A DNA stretch of 64,000 nt from the NCBI RefSeq assembly GCF_900100625.1, contig NZ_FMTY01000002.1, positions 334,768-398,767 on the forward strand, written 5' to 3'. Made by a program: the position numbers and the translations under genes. This document shows, one piece after another, positions 40,958 to 50,227 of this stretch (position 1 is the stretch's first letter; each line of letters starts with the position of its first letter). This DNA comes from Flavobacterium saliperosum (GTDB lineage: Bacteria > Bacteroidota > Bacteroidia > Flavobacteriales > Flavobacteriaceae). The notes below the pieces were generated by a model. That model did no database searches and was not told where the DNA came from. It was given only the letters and a program-made list of their open reading frames with translations.

Positions 40958-42310
40958 TTAATTCTTTATGAACTTTTCAATTTGCATTCCAAAGTCGTAT
41001 TCAATTTGAATAATATAATAGCCTGATTTTAGATAAGAAATGGGAAAAACTCGGTTGCCCGTTTTTTCATTGAAAACAATTTGGCCTAAACTATTGTAAA
41101 ATATCACTGAATTGATTTTTTGGTTATTTTTGGTTTCAATATATAAAACTGAATCAGCTGGATTTGGGTAAACTTTAAAATCCGTGAATGTTGCAGATTC
41201 TTCATAAGACAATAAGCAATTTGAATTAATGACAATGTTGTTATAGCCACATAAAGTTGCCTGAAAGTTGATTTGCTGAATTTCTGTTGGGGTGTCATCA
41301 ACACAAATAAAATTCAAATTTTGATTGTTGCAAAAATTGCAACCACTTTCACGTTTGTTGTTTTTTAAATTTATGTATGTCAATTCATTGTGATGACAAT
41401 TAAGTTGTTCTAAAGAAGAACATGTGGATAAATCTAAAGTAGTCAGATAATTGTTTTCACAGTATAAATTTGTAAGGTTCGAGCAATTATAAAGATTAAT
41501 ATTAGAAAGGATATTGTCAAAACAATATAAGGTAATTAAGTTTAAGGAGTTTGAAAGATCTAACGAAGACAATGAATTATTATTAATATGAAAATATCTT
41601 AATTCTGGACAATTAATAATGTTCAAATTTGAAATTGAATTATTGTTACTTACTAAATTTATCAGGTTGGTAAGATTGGAAACAGACAAGTTTATTATAG
41701 AATTATAAGAGCAATCAATATAGCTGAGATTGTTTAAATTATTTACGTTCAATGAACTTAATGAATTGTTATTGCACACAACCGAATACAAACTCTGCAT
41801 ATTTTGCAAATCGATATCAGTCAATAAGTTGTGTGAACAGTTTAGAACGATTAAATTCGGAAATAGGGTTAGATTTATTGAACTTATTAAATTATTATTA
41901 ATATTTAAATTTGTAATATTGACAAATATGTTAGTGGGGTTAATTGCTGTCAATTGATTATTAGAAAGATTCAAATGGGTTAATTGTGCAAGGTCAGATA
42001 AGTTAACAGTTGATAAATTATTGTAGCTGCAATCTAATTTAGTTAAGTTAACAAAAGCTTCAATACCTGTCAAATTTGAAATATTTTCATTATCAACGGA
42101 AAGGGAAGTAACCATGAGGGCTTCACTCATTTGAATTTCACCATCATTGTTAATATCTACATCATTTTCATAAGAACTATCATTGTTATTATCAACGCAA
42201 TAAGTGTATATTAATGCATTTTTAAAATTAATATCAGGTATATTGATTATTTGTGCATTCATGCTTAAACTCAATAAACCTACAATAATCAATGTGTGAA
42301 TTTTTCTCAT
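40958..42310 (-). CDS. Leucine-rich-repeat surface protein with T9SS sorting domain
   Basis: The start at 42310 gives 450 residues beginning with a signal peptide (MRKIHTLIIVGLLSLSMNAQ); an upstream Met at 42328 is less likely. A calcium-binding-like DINNDGEIQMSEAL segment is followed by about 13 LRR units of the kind NLTKLDCSYNNLSTVNLSD and LYCENNYLTTLDLS. A T9SS type A domain ends it (FTDFKVYPNPADSVLYIE...KSGYYIIQIEYDFGMQIEKF). LRR surface proteins mediate adhesion or protein binding; the ligand is unknown. Confidence 0.88.
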   Translation of the reverse strand: MRKIHTLIIVGLLSLSMNAQIINIPDINFKNALIYTYCVDNNNDSSYENDVDINNDGEIQMSEALMVTSLSVDNENISNLTGIEAFVNLTKLDCSYNNLSTVNLSDLAQLTHLNLSNNQLTAINPTNIFVNITNLNINNNLISSINLTLFPNLIVLNCSHNLLTDIDLQNMQSLYSVVCNNNSLSSLNVNNLNNLSYIDCSYNSIINLSVSNLTNLINLVSNNNSISNLNIINCPELRYFHINNNSLSSLDLSNSLNLITLYCFDNILSNINLYNCSNLTNLYCENNYLTTLDLSTCSSLEQLNCHHNELTYINLKNNKRESGCNFCNNQNLNFICVDDTPTEIQQINFQATLCGYNNIVINSNCLLSYEESATFTDFKVYPNPADSVLYIETKNNQKINSVIFYNSLGQIVFNEKTGNRVFPISYLKSGYYIIQIEYDFGMQIEKFIKN

Positions 42311-42361
42311 AAAATGCTTTTCTTGCAAATATAGTTTTAGATAAATTAAAAGTCACAAAAA

Positions 42362-42391
42362 AATCCGCCAATGAGTTCTCAAAAGCGGATT
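42362..42391 (-). terminator. Terminator of the methionine gamma-lyase-like gene
   Basis: AATCCGC (42362-42368) and GCGGATT (42385-42391) with a T-run on the minus strand lie 23 bp past the stop. Confidence 0.8.
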
Positions 42392-42413
42392 CTTAACTAA
42401 AAAACTAAAAAAC

Positions 42414-43619
42414 TTAATTTAAAATCGAAAGTTCCTTCATACAATTTTTCATCATAGTGTAGGTTCTCTCAATATCGTTATCCAAACCGATGGAGAAACG
42501 GATCAATCCATCAGTAAGTCCCATTTCTTTTTGTTCGTCAAGCGGAATTTCAGAAGAAGTTGACGTTCCCGGTGCACTGAATAAAGTTTTGTAAAACCCT
42601 AAACTCACAGCAAGGTAACCCAAGTTTCTTTCCTGCATCAATTCCATTAATTCGTTGGCTTTGTCCAAAGAACCAACATCAATCGTCATCATACCACCGA
42701 AACCGTATTCCGGATTAATCATGGTTTTGTAAATTTCATGACTCGGGTGAGATTTCAATCCCGGATAAACCGTTTTGATTCCGTCCGCTTCAAATTTCTC
42801 CGCCAAATATTGTGCGTTATGACTGTGTTGTTTCATACGAATATGTAACGTACGAAGGTTTTTCATCACAGAAGCCGAACGTAAACTGTCCATTGTCGGA
42901 CCTAACAACATACTGGCACCGTTGTTCACGTTTTTCAGGTCGTTAATGAATTCCTGAGAAGCACAAACCACACCACCAACTGTATCACTGCTTCCGTTGA
43001 TGTATTTCGTTAAACTGTGAATTACGATATCCGCGCCCAATTTTGCCGGAGCTACTGATAAAGGGGAAAAAGTATTATCAACAACCAATTTAAGGTTGTG
43101 TTTTTTTGCGATTTTTGCCAATGAAGCGATATCCGCGACTTCCAATAAAGGATTACTTACCGTTTCACAGTATAAAACCTTAGTGTTTGGGGTAATAGCA
43201 GCTTCCACAACATCCAATTTTGTGATGTCTACGAAAGTGGTTTTTACACCCATACGCGGAGCGAAGTTTTTAAGGAAAGCATAGGTTCCTCCGTAAATGG
43301 TACGACTCGAAACAATATGGTCGCCGTTTCCGCATAATTGTAATAAAGTAGGCGTGATGGCACCCATTCCTGAAGCGGCTACGTTAGCACTTTCGGTACC
43401 TTCCATTGCTGCCAAAGCCTTGTCTAAATATAAGTTACTCGGCGATGAATGACGGGAATACAGGTAGCATCCTTCGGCATTGCCTTCAAACGTATCAAAC
43501 ATGGTTTTTGCGGAAAGGAAGGTGTATGTAGAACTGTCTGAAATGGAAGGGTTTACGCCTCCAAATTCGCCGAAATATTGTAAATCCTGAATTCTGTCTG
43601 CCGGATTAAAATCTGTCAT
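42414..43619 (-). CDS. Cys/Met metabolism PLP enzyme (methionine gamma-lyase-like)
   Basis: The 401-residue enzyme is a full-length Cys/Met PLP lyase. The Schiff-base lysine is in HSLTKYINGSSD (about residue 205), the PLP phosphate region in VAASGMGAITPTLLQL and DNTFSPLSVAPAKLGAD. Members degrade methionine to methanethiol, ammonia and 2-oxobutyrate, or cleave cystathionine. Methionine gamma-lyase is favoured by overall resemblance and by the divergent Lrp-type regulator, but cystathionine gamma-lyase cannot be excluded. Confidence 0.88.
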   Translation of the reverse strand: MTDFNPADRIQDLQYFGEFGGVNPSISDSSTYTFLSAKTMFDTFEGNAEGCYLYSRHSSPSNLYLDKALAAMEGTESANVAASGMGAITPTLLQLCGNGDHIVSSRTIYGGTYAFLKNFAPRMGVKTTFVDITKLDVVEAAITPNTKVLYCETVSNPLLEVADIASLAKIAKKHNLKLVVDNTFSPLSVAPAKLGADIVIHSLTKYINGSSDTVGGVVCASQEFINDLKNVNNGASMLLGPTMDSLRSASVMKNLRTLHIRMKQHSHNAQYLAEKFEADGIKTVYPGLKSHPSHEIYKTMINPEYGFGGMMTIDVGSLDKANELMELMQERNLGYLAVSLGFYKTLFSAPGTSTSSEIPLDEQKEMGLTDGLIRFSIGLDNDIERTYTMMKNCMKELSILN

Positions 43620-43763
43620 AATAATAATTTTAAGTAGGTTGTTAGTAGTTATATCGAAGTCAAAATAAGGTTATTCAGGAAAAATAATCAACATAATGTT
43701 TAATAATTAGATAATAAAACTATAAAAAATCATTATTAAAGATTAAATATAAATTCTTTTTGT

Positions 43764-43771
43764 TAAATTTG
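43764..43771 (+). promoter_or_regulatory. Candidate -7 element (TAAATTTG) of the Lrp-family gene
   Basis: It fits TAnnTTTG exactly and lies 28 bp before the ATG at 43799. Confidence 0.4.
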
Positions 43772-43798
43772 ACCTGTAAACCAAAAAATAATCTTCCG

Positions 43799-44257
43799 AT
43801 GAATTTTGATGCTATCGATAAAAAACTATTGAAATTATTGCAGACTGACAGTAAGCAGACCACGAAAGAGCTTTCCATGAAACTGAATCTTTCGGTAACG
43901 GCGGTATATGAACGGATTAAGAAACTGGAGAAAGAAGGCATCATTTCCAACTATGTCGCTTTGGTTAACCGTAATAAGATCAACAAAGGGTTTGTGGTTT
44001 TCTGTCATCTGAAATTACTGCAGCACACCAAAGAATTTATCAACCAGTTCGAGAAAGAAGTGGTGCAGCTTAATGAAGTATTGGAGTGCTTTCACGTGAG
44101 TGGGGATTACGATTACATTCTGAAAGTCTGCGTAAAAGATATGGAAGAATACCGTGAATTTATGGTTACCAAATTAACCACATTACAGCACATCGGAAGT
44201 ACGCACAGTACCTTTATGATTGGCGAAGTGAAAAACACAACGATTTTCGAAATTTAA
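43799..44257 (+). CDS. Lrp/AsnC-family transcriptional regulator
   Basis: The start at 43799 (MNFDAIDKKLLKLLQTDSKQ) gives 152 residues, the family norm; an upstream ATG at 43760 lies before the promoter motif. The N-terminal HTH (TTKELSMKLNLSVTAVYERIKKLEKEGIISNYVALV) is followed by a RAM ligand-binding domain (CFHVSGDYDYILKVCVKDMEEY). It is divergent from the methionine gamma-lyase-like gene across 180 bp of AT-rich DNA and probably controls it in response to an amino acid. Confidence 0.9.
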   Translation: MNFDAIDKKLLKLLQTDSKQTTKELSMKLNLSVTAVYERIKKLEKEGIISNYVALVNRNKINKGFVVFCHLKLLQHTKEFINQFEKEVVQLNEVLECFHVSGDYDYILKVCVKDMEEYREFMVTKLTTLQHIGSTHSTFMIGEVKNTTIFEI

Positions 44258-44303
44258 TTCAGAAATAACCGAATAAACGAATACCCGAATAAACAAAATT
44301 CCT

Positions 44304-44311
44304 TAATTTTG
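44304..44311 (+). promoter_or_regulatory. Candidate -7 element (TAATTTTG) of lpd
   Basis: It fits TAnnTTTG exactly, 41 bp before the lpd start. Confidence 0.4.
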
Positions 44312-44351
44312 TCACTCGAAATTTTTAAAAACACAACATAAATCAGATACT

Positions 44352-45755
44352 ATGAGTGCATTTGACGTAGTTATTATAGGTTCAGGTCCCGGTGGTTATG
44401 TAGCGGCTATCCGTTGCGCACAGTTGGGAATGAAAACTGCCATTATCGAAAAATATTCAACCCTTGGAGGAACTTGTCTTAACGTAGGATGTATTCCTTC
44501 CAAAGCCATGTTAGCTTCTTCTCACCATTACGAAGAGTTACAGCATTTTGCCGATCACGGAATCGAAGTGACCGGAGAAGTAAAAGTAAACCTTCAGAAA
44601 ATGATCGATCGTAAACAAGCGGTTGTGGATCAGACATCAGGCGGAGTGAAATATTTAATGGACAAAAACAACGTTACTGTATTCGAAGGAGTTGGGTCAT
44701 TCGAAAATGCAACTACGGTTAATGTAACTAAAGCGGACGGTTCTGTAGAAAAATTGGAAGCTAAAAATGTAATCATTGCCACCGGCTCAAAACCATCGTC
44801 TTTGCCATTCATCAAAATCGATAAAGAAAGAATCATTACTTCTACCGAAGCTTTAAAATTACCGGAAGTACCTAAACACCTGGTAATTATTGGTGGTGGT
44901 GTTATCGGTTTAGAATTAGGTCAGGTATATTTACGATTAGGAGCTCAGGTTTCCGTTGTGGAATTCATGGACCGAATCATTCCGGGTATGGACGCAGCTT
45001 TATCGAAAGAATTAACCAAAGTCTTGAAAAAACAAGGCATGAAATTCTACACGTCTCACAAAGTACAAGCTGTTGACAGAGTAGGTGAAGGTGTTGTGGT
45101 TAAAGCCGAAAACGCAAAAGGAGAAATCATCACGCTAGAAGGAGATTACTCTTTGGTTTCTGTTGGTCGTCGTCCTTATACAGACGGTTTAAACGCTGAT
45201 AAAGCCGGAGTAAAAGTTACCGAAAGAGGTCAGATTGAAGTAAACGATCATTTACAAACAACTGCTGCAAATATTTATGCGATTGGTGACGTAGTTCGTG
45301 GTGCCATGTTAGCACATAAAGCGGAAGAAGAAGGAGTTATGGTTGCTGAAATTTTAGCCGGACAAAAACCGCATATCGATTATAACTTAATTCCGGGTGT
45401 GGTTTACACTTGGCCGGAAGTGGCTGCCGTTGGTAAAACAGAAGAGCAATTGAAAGAAGCCGGTGTAGCTTATAAAGTGGGTAACTTCCCGTTCAAAGCC
45501 TTAGGTCGTGCCCGTGCCAGTGCGGATACAGACGGTTTCGTGAAAATTCTTGCCGATGCTAAAACGGATGAAGTTTTAGGAATCCACATGATTGGAGCAC
45601 GTTCTGCCGATTTAATTGCCGAAGCGGTAACAGCAATGGAATTCAGAGCATCTGCAGAAGACATCTCAAGAATGTCGCACGCACACCCAACGTTTGCCGA
45701 AGCTATCAAAGAAGCGGCATTAGCAGCTACCGATAACAGAGCGTTACACGTGTAA
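44352..45755 (+). CDS. lpdA: Dihydrolipoyl dehydrogenase (E3)
   Basis: The 467-residue flavoprotein has the FAD motif VVIIGSGPGGYVAAI, the redox disulphide CLNVGC (Cys42, Cys47), the NAD site IIGGGVIGLELGQVYLRLG and the C-terminal HAHPTFAEA carrying the catalytic His. E3 reoxidises lipoamide in pyruvate and 2-oxoglutarate dehydrogenase complexes and in glycine cleavage. It stands alone here, which is common for a shared E3. A strong terminator follows. Confidence 0.97.
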   Translation: MSAFDVVIIGSGPGGYVAAIRCAQLGMKTAIIEKYSTLGGTCLNVGCIPSKAMLASSHHYEELQHFADHGIEVTGEVKVNLQKMIDRKQAVVDQTSGGVKYLMDKNNVTVFEGVGSFENATTVNVTKADGSVEKLEAKNVIIATGSKPSSLPFIKIDKERIITSTEALKLPEVPKHLVIIGGGVIGLELGQVYLRLGAQVSVVEFMDRIIPGMDAALSKELTKVLKKQGMKFYTSHKVQAVDRVGEGVVVKAENAKGEIITLEGDYSLVSVGRRPYTDGLNADKAGVKVTERGQIEVNDHLQTTAANIYAIGDVVRGAMLAHKAEEEGVMVAEILAGQKPHIDYNLIPGVVYTWPEVAAVGKTEEQLKEAGVAYKVGNFPFKALGRARASADTDGFVKILADAKTDEVLGIHMIGARSADLIAEAVTAMEFRASAEDISRMSHAHPTFAEAIKEAALAATDNRALHV

Positions 45756-45774
45756 TCAAAATAAATTAAAATTA

Positions 45775-45815
45775 AAACCCGTCTTGTTGTGAAAAACGAG
45801 ACGGGTTTCTTTTTT
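45775..45815 (+). terminator. Terminator of lpdA
   Basis: AAACCCGTCTTGTT pairs with AACGAGACGGGTTT with one mismatch, followed by CTTTTTT. Confidence 0.9.
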
Positions 45816-45852
45816 ATATCTGACGACTGCAAAAAAACATCCAACTGTAAAA

Positions 45853-45891
45853 TCACTAAAAACAGTGAGGCAATATCACTAAATTTAGTGA
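45853..45891. promoter_or_regulatory. Tandem operator-like palindromes (TCACTAAA...AGTGA)
   Basis: TCACTAAAAACAGTGA (45853-45868) and the perfect palindrome TCACTAAATTTAGTGA (45876-45891) share TCACT/AGTGA half-sites and are spaced 23 bp centre to centre, about two helical turns. The pair lies between two genes that converge, so the controlled transcript is unknown. Confidence 0.4.
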
Positions 45892-46087
45892 CGGCTTAAT
45901 TAGCGTATTATGTTTTAATTTGCGCTTTATCATCAATTTTAATAGTAATTAAGGGTTGGTTATTTTAATAGTAGTTAAATCAGTTTTAAAATTTAAATTA
46001 TAGCTAAAAATGTACGTTTAGATATAATTATTACAATTTCAATTCTTTATCAGCCCTTAATTTTATTACTCCTTATTACTTTAAGAG

Positions 46088-46462
46088 TTAAGCTTTGAAT
46101 AATTCTTTGTAACTTCCCCAATGTCTGTAAATTAAAAAAAGGTTTCCCAGAAACAAGAAGGCTCCGGCGCCAATATTGGCCGGATCTAAATTAAGATGAA
46201 CCAATACAATATTTACTGATATCGGTAATAAAACCAAATTTGCCAAGCGTACGAACTTTCCGGAAATAAAAGCTATACCGCAAAGCAATTCCAATCCTTT
46301 TACAAGGTTCATTAAATAGCCGGAAGCCGCTAATCCTTCATTAAAAGTTTTAAGATCGCCTGTAATCTCAGGTTCCGGAAACAGTTTGAAAAAATAGGCG
46401 ATTGAGGCAAATAGTAATAAAGCACCAATCAGAACTCTTACAATAATAGTTGCGATTTTCAT
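46088..46462 (-). CDS. DoxX-family integral membrane protein
   Basis: The 124-residue protein has four membrane spans (IIVRVLIGALLLFASIAYFF, VKGLELLCGIAFISGKF, LVLLPISVNIVLVHLNL, AGAFLFLGNLFLIYRH). This is the DoxX/MauE-like pattern. Members are poorly understood; some take part in respiratory or thiosulfate oxidation, and others protect from redox stress. No partner gene is adjacent except the broken TPR gene 76 bp upstream on the same strand. Confidence 0.82.
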   Translation of the reverse strand: MKIATIIVRVLIGALLLFASIAYFFKLFPEPEITGDLKTFNEGLAASGYLMNLVKGLELLCGIAFISGKFVRLANLVLLPISVNIVLVHLNLDPANIGAGAFLFLGNLFLIYRHWGSYKELFKA

Positions 46463-46538
46463 AAGTATTCGTTTTTAAATGGTTAGCAAGCTAAATGTAA
46501 GAAAATAAATCAAATAATCGAGTTCATTTTCTAATTTT

Positions 46539-48260
46539 TTACTTGATTCTGGACGTTGTAATTTTTAAATCTGCGGTAGCCCAGCTTTTTGAAAGAAGTT
46601 GTTCCATTTCAGCTGCTTTCGCTTTATTGTGAAGTTTTTCATAGGCCAATTTCAATCCGTGATGTGCCCAACCGTTTTTCGGTAATCTTTTTAAATCTTC
46701 CTCGTAGGTTTTAATTGCATCTTCATAGTGGCCGGCTTCAATCTGAACGGCTCCCAAATGATGTCTTACGGAGAAAAACCAATCCGGCGGTTCATTATAA
46801 TTTAAGCCGTCTTCAATGGCAACTGCTTTTTGTAAAAGAGTAATGCTTTGGGTATAATTTCTTTCCGATGCTAAGATCTCCGCTTTCAGAACTTTGGAGG
46901 CAATTTCAACTATAGAATGCATGGAGTTGATTTCCTAAATCGTCATTTTTTCAAGCGATTTGTCATTGGCTAAAACTTCCAAACGCATCATTTCGGCTTT
47001 GGCTTTTCGCAAATCGTTCTTGCCTAAATAAGCCATTCCTTTTGAGTAATGAGAGACAGCTTTTGGATATTTCAGCGTATCGGAAACCAATTTCATTTTC
47101 AGGATGTCATCCCATTTCCCGAATTTCACAGCCACATAATACGGAATCACATAATAGTGTTGAAGGGTGGACCAACCCGGCTCAATCATGTTTTTTGGAT
47201 GCACATGATTTGCGGTTTCATTAGCGCCAATCATAGCCCATTTTGAATTACCTTCCAATGTAGCCGTACCCGCCATAAAATGATAATTGTGAGGGTAATA
47301 AGCCAGAGGGTAAGCGCCCTGAGCATGACACATCGTAACATAATTACTGTCGACTTTCACCGCGTTAATATTTGCCATTGTCCCTTTATGGTATTCCCCG
47401 GTCCGGATGTAAATATGAGACGGCATATGTACCAAATGCCCGAAAGAAGCCGCATATCCGTCATCAAAGAATTTAGCAGAGGCATTTGCCCGTTCCGGCG
47501 TAGTGGAGGCCTCAACCGCGTGAATGTAAAAATGGTTGGCACCGATATGTTTCGGGTCTTTTTTCAGGATTTTTTCCATCAAGGCAACGATTTCTGGTGT
47601 CCATTTTTTTGGTGTTCCGTTTTTCTCGTACAAATCCCACGGATGCAAATCCATGACAGATTCCGCATACAACGCATTGATATTGATGTCGTCCGGAAAT
47701 TTAGCATTGACTTCTTTCATCGCTTTTGAATAGGCAATATCTAAACTGCTTCGGTCTTCAATTGCTTTTTCCACATAGCGTTTTGATAATGCGTTGATTA
47801 AGGCTTTCTCGCTTTCAGAAGCTTTGTTGCTCAGTTTCAAAGCAGTTTGTATGGCTTTATAGGCTCTCTCGTAATTGTCGGGTTCCATTCCGGCGTTGTA
47901 ATTCGGACCTAATACATAAGCAAATCCCCAAAAACACATCGCGCATTCGGGGTCGAGTTTTGTGGCATAATAAAAGGAACGGGCAGCTTCGGCATGATTA
48001 AAACCATATGCTAATGCCAAGCCTTGGTTAAAATACTTTTGTGCCTCGGGATTTTTGGTGGTTATCGGATAATGAATCACATCCATGCCTTTGAATAACG
48101 GCGCTTTGTTATCCGAAGTATACCATTTCGCATCGACGGTTTGAGGTGCACAACTCATACTGTTTTTGCCAGCTACTGCTTCCTCTTTTTGTGGTGTTTC
48201 TTTTTTGCACGAAAAAAACAAGGGAAGTACAATCACCAATAGTAAAATGACTTTTTTCAT
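46539..48260 (-). pseudogene. TPR lipoprotein gene interrupted by one in-frame TAG
   Basis: The upstream part (441 codons, 48260-46938) encodes a lipoprotein (lipobox LFFSC, Cys18) with TPR-type helices and residues MCFWGFAYVLGPNYN, HFYIHAVEASTTPERA and YIRTGEYHKG. A TAG at 46935-46937 follows EKMTI. The same frame continues without change as EINSMHSIVEIASKVLKAEIL and ends at 46539 with TPR segments (HHLGAVQIEAGHYEDAIKTYEED). The whole would be about 573 residues, as expected for the family. One change (for example TGG to TAG) explains it. The first part could still be made as a truncated protein, and the second has its own ATG at 46922. Confidence 0.85.
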
Positions 48261-48391
48261 GATGCTGATGTATTTGATTGAAAATCAATATAAAGTTACT
48301 TAAAATTGATGATTTGATTCTTCCTGAAGTAGTAATTTGGAGCGAATGGCTTGGGATTTATCAGGAATCCATGTTCCCGTTTTCCGTTGTA

Positions 48392-48434
48392 TTTTTAGAC
48401 CTGACAGGTTTCAAAAACCTGTCAGGTCTAAAAA
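48392..48434. repeat. Perfect 20-bp-arm inverted repeat (AGACCTGACAGGTTT core)
   Basis: Arms 48392-48411 and 48415-48434 are perfect reverse complements around a 3-nt loop. The ACCTGACAGGT core is, to my knowledge, a recurrent intergenic motif in Flavobacterium. Only one copy is in the window. A long hairpin on either strand is expected. Confidence 0.85.
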
Positions 48435-48544
48435 TGCCACTCCAACCGGGGCTACAGGAAAAACCATAGCATCTTTGTGATCTTGGTGAAAATCTTTGCG
48501 AACTTAGCAGTTAAACCGTACTTTTACCTTTTAAATAACACTAT

Positions 48545-49837
48545 TTGAGAACTTCTGTTTTTAAGCATATTTCGGATCCGGATTCTTTCAAAGCACAATT
48601 ATTGGGTTGGGCACAACAATTTCGCGAAGTCATTTTTCTCGACAGTAATGCCTATCCGCAGCAGTATGGAAGTTACGATGTCGTTCTGGCTGCGGATGCT
48701 TTCACATCCATCAAAACGGATTACCACAATGCTTTTGAAGATTTAAAACAATACCAGCAGCAAGCGAAAGACTGGTTGTTTGGTTATTTGTCGTACGATT
48801 TAAAAAATGATACCGAAGTTCTGAAATCCCAAAATTTTGACGGTTTGCATTTTCCGGACCTGTTTTTCTTTCAGCCAAAGAAGTTATTTCTGTTAAAAGA
48901 CAATGAGCTGGAAATCTGTTATCTGAACATGTGTGATGATGAGATTGAGTACGATTTTCAAGAAATAGCAGAAAGTCAAAAGTCAGAAGTCAAAAGTTGT
49001 CCTTCTGTAAGTATCGAGCAACGCATTTCAAAAGAAAGTTATCTTGAAAAAGTAGGTGAAATGCTCAAACATATTCACCGCGGCGATATTTATGAGGCCA
49101 ATTTCTGTATGGAATTTTTTGCACAAAATACCGAAATCAATCCGCTCTCGATTTATGAAAAGCTGAATGCGATTTCCGAACCGCCTTTTGCCACTTTCTT
49201 TAAAAACAATACCGATTATTTGTTATCGGCTTCCCCGGAACGTTATCTCCGAAAAGAAGGAACCAAAATAATTTCGCAACCCATTAAGGGAACGGCCAAA
49301 AGGGTTTTTGATGAGGAAATGGATGAAAAATCCAAATTGGAATTATCTCAAAACCCAAAAGAACGTTCGGAAAATATCATGATTGTCGATTTGGTTCGTA
49401 ATGATTTATCGCACACCGCTACAAAAGGTTCGGTACAGGTGGAAGAATTATGCGGAATTTACACTTTCAAACAGGTGCATCAGATGATTTCCACCATAGT
49501 TTCTAAGGTTGACGAAGCGACTGCTCCCTTGGAAATCATAAAGACAACTTTTCCGATGGGAAGCATGACGGGAGCTCCCAAAATATCCGCAATGAAAATC
49601 ATCGAAGAACTCGAAGAAACCAAACGCGGCTTATACAGTGGGGCAGTGGGTTATTTTACTCCGAATAGCGATTTCGATTTCAACGTGGTCATTCGCAGTA
49701 TTTTGTATAATTCCAAAGAAAAATACGTTTCCTTTTCCGTAGGAAGCGCTATTACTGCCGAATCCAAACCGGAAAGTGAATACGAAGAATGTTTGCTGAA
49801 GGCGAGGGCGATGCGGGAAGTGTTGTCAGATAAATAA
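48545..49837 (+). CDS. pabB: Aminodeoxychorismate synthase component I (chorismate-binding enzyme)
   Basis: The 430-residue enzyme has the chorismate-binding core: PIKGTAKRVFDEEMDEKSKLEL, MIVDLVRNDLSHTATKGSVQV, FPMGSMTGAPKISAMKIIEELE and the C-terminal GSAITAESKPESEYEECLLKARAM. PabB makes aminodeoxychorismate for folate. Anthranilate synthase TrpE is the alternative, but a trp operon is absent. The start is TTG at 48545. It appears to head a block with a membrane protein, tilS and dsbD. Confidence 0.88.
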   Translation: MRTSVFKHISDPDSFKAQLLGWAQQFREVIFLDSNAYPQQYGSYDVVLAADAFTSIKTDYHNAFEDLKQYQQQAKDWLFGYLSYDLKNDTEVLKSQNFDGLHFPDLFFFQPKKLFLLKDNELEICYLNMCDDEIEYDFQEIAESQKSEVKSCPSVSIEQRISKESYLEKVGEMLKHIHRGDIYEANFCMEFFAQNTEINPLSIYEKLNAISEPPFATFFKNNTDYLLSASPERYLRKEGTKIISQPIKGTAKRVFDEEMDEKSKLELSQNPKERSENIMIVDLVRNDLSHTATKGSVQVEELCGIYTFKQVHQMISTIVSKVDEATAPLEIIKTTFPMGSMTGAPKISAMKIIEELEETKRGLYSGAVGYFTPNSDFDFNVVIRSILYNSKEKYVSFSVGSAITAESKPESEYEECLLKARAMREVLSDK

Positions 49838-49843
49838 AATTAA

Positions 49844-50203
49844 ATGTACGGTAAAAAAATATTTTTCGGAGTTTCATTGATTGGAGGGATACTGATTGTA
49901 TTGATAGGTCTGAACCTTAAATTGAACGAAACCATTTCAGGAGGATTTACATTCAGTAAAAGTGGAAATATAGTGCATGGTACTATAAACGGTACTTCTG
50001 CAATTGTTTTGGGTTTTATAATTTTACTGTTTTCTCTTTGGACTTACCATGAATACAAAAAAGAAAAGTCAGATAGAGTAAATAGGGTTAATGATGAAAA
50101 AAAAGAAAAAATAAGGTTTATCATCAGAAATTCTAAAAGAGAATTAAATACTTATCTTTTTAACCGAAAAGAATTTAACAAAAAACACAATCTTAATCAA
50201 TAG
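49844..50203 (+). CDS. Small two-span membrane protein, unknown
   Basis: The 119-residue protein has a first membrane span (FFGVSLIGGILIVLIGLNL) and a second (TSAIVLGFIILLFSLWTYH) separated by a short polar loop. A lysine-rich tail follows (KEKSDRVNRVNDEKKEKIRF). It starts 6 bp after pabB and precedes tilS by 24 bp, so it is probably cotranscribed. No family recognised. Confidence 0.65.
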   Translation: MYGKKIFFGVSLIGGILIVLIGLNLKLNETISGGFTFSKSGNIVHGTINGTSAIVLGFIILLFSLWTYHEYKKEKSDRVNRVNDEKKEKIRFIIRNSKRELNTYLFNRKEFNKKHNLNQ

Positions 50204-50227
50204 CAAAATTAAATTGTAAAATAGAAA

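Larger units (their letters stand above)
45756..46087. other. Convergent intergenic region, 332 bp, no gene seen
   Basis: It contains the lpd terminator, a tandem palindromic pair (45853-45891), short direct repeats such as ATTTTAATAGTA (twice) and a distant inverted pair AATTAAGGG / CCCTTAATT. No ORF of note. Confidence 0.5.

Noticed and set aside
45892..46080. A small gene after the tandem palindromes
   Set aside because: Every ATG there is followed by a stop within a few codons on both strands, so only a non-coding RNA would be possible.
46935..46937. TAG as a pyrrolysine or other recoded codon
   Set aside because: Pyrrolysine is not expected in Flavobacteriaceae and no pyl genes are seen; a nonsense mutation is simpler.
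47280..47729. 149-codon frame antisense to the TPR gene
   Set aside because: It lies entirely inside a clear TPR gene on the other strand and has no protein-like motifs, leader or promoter.
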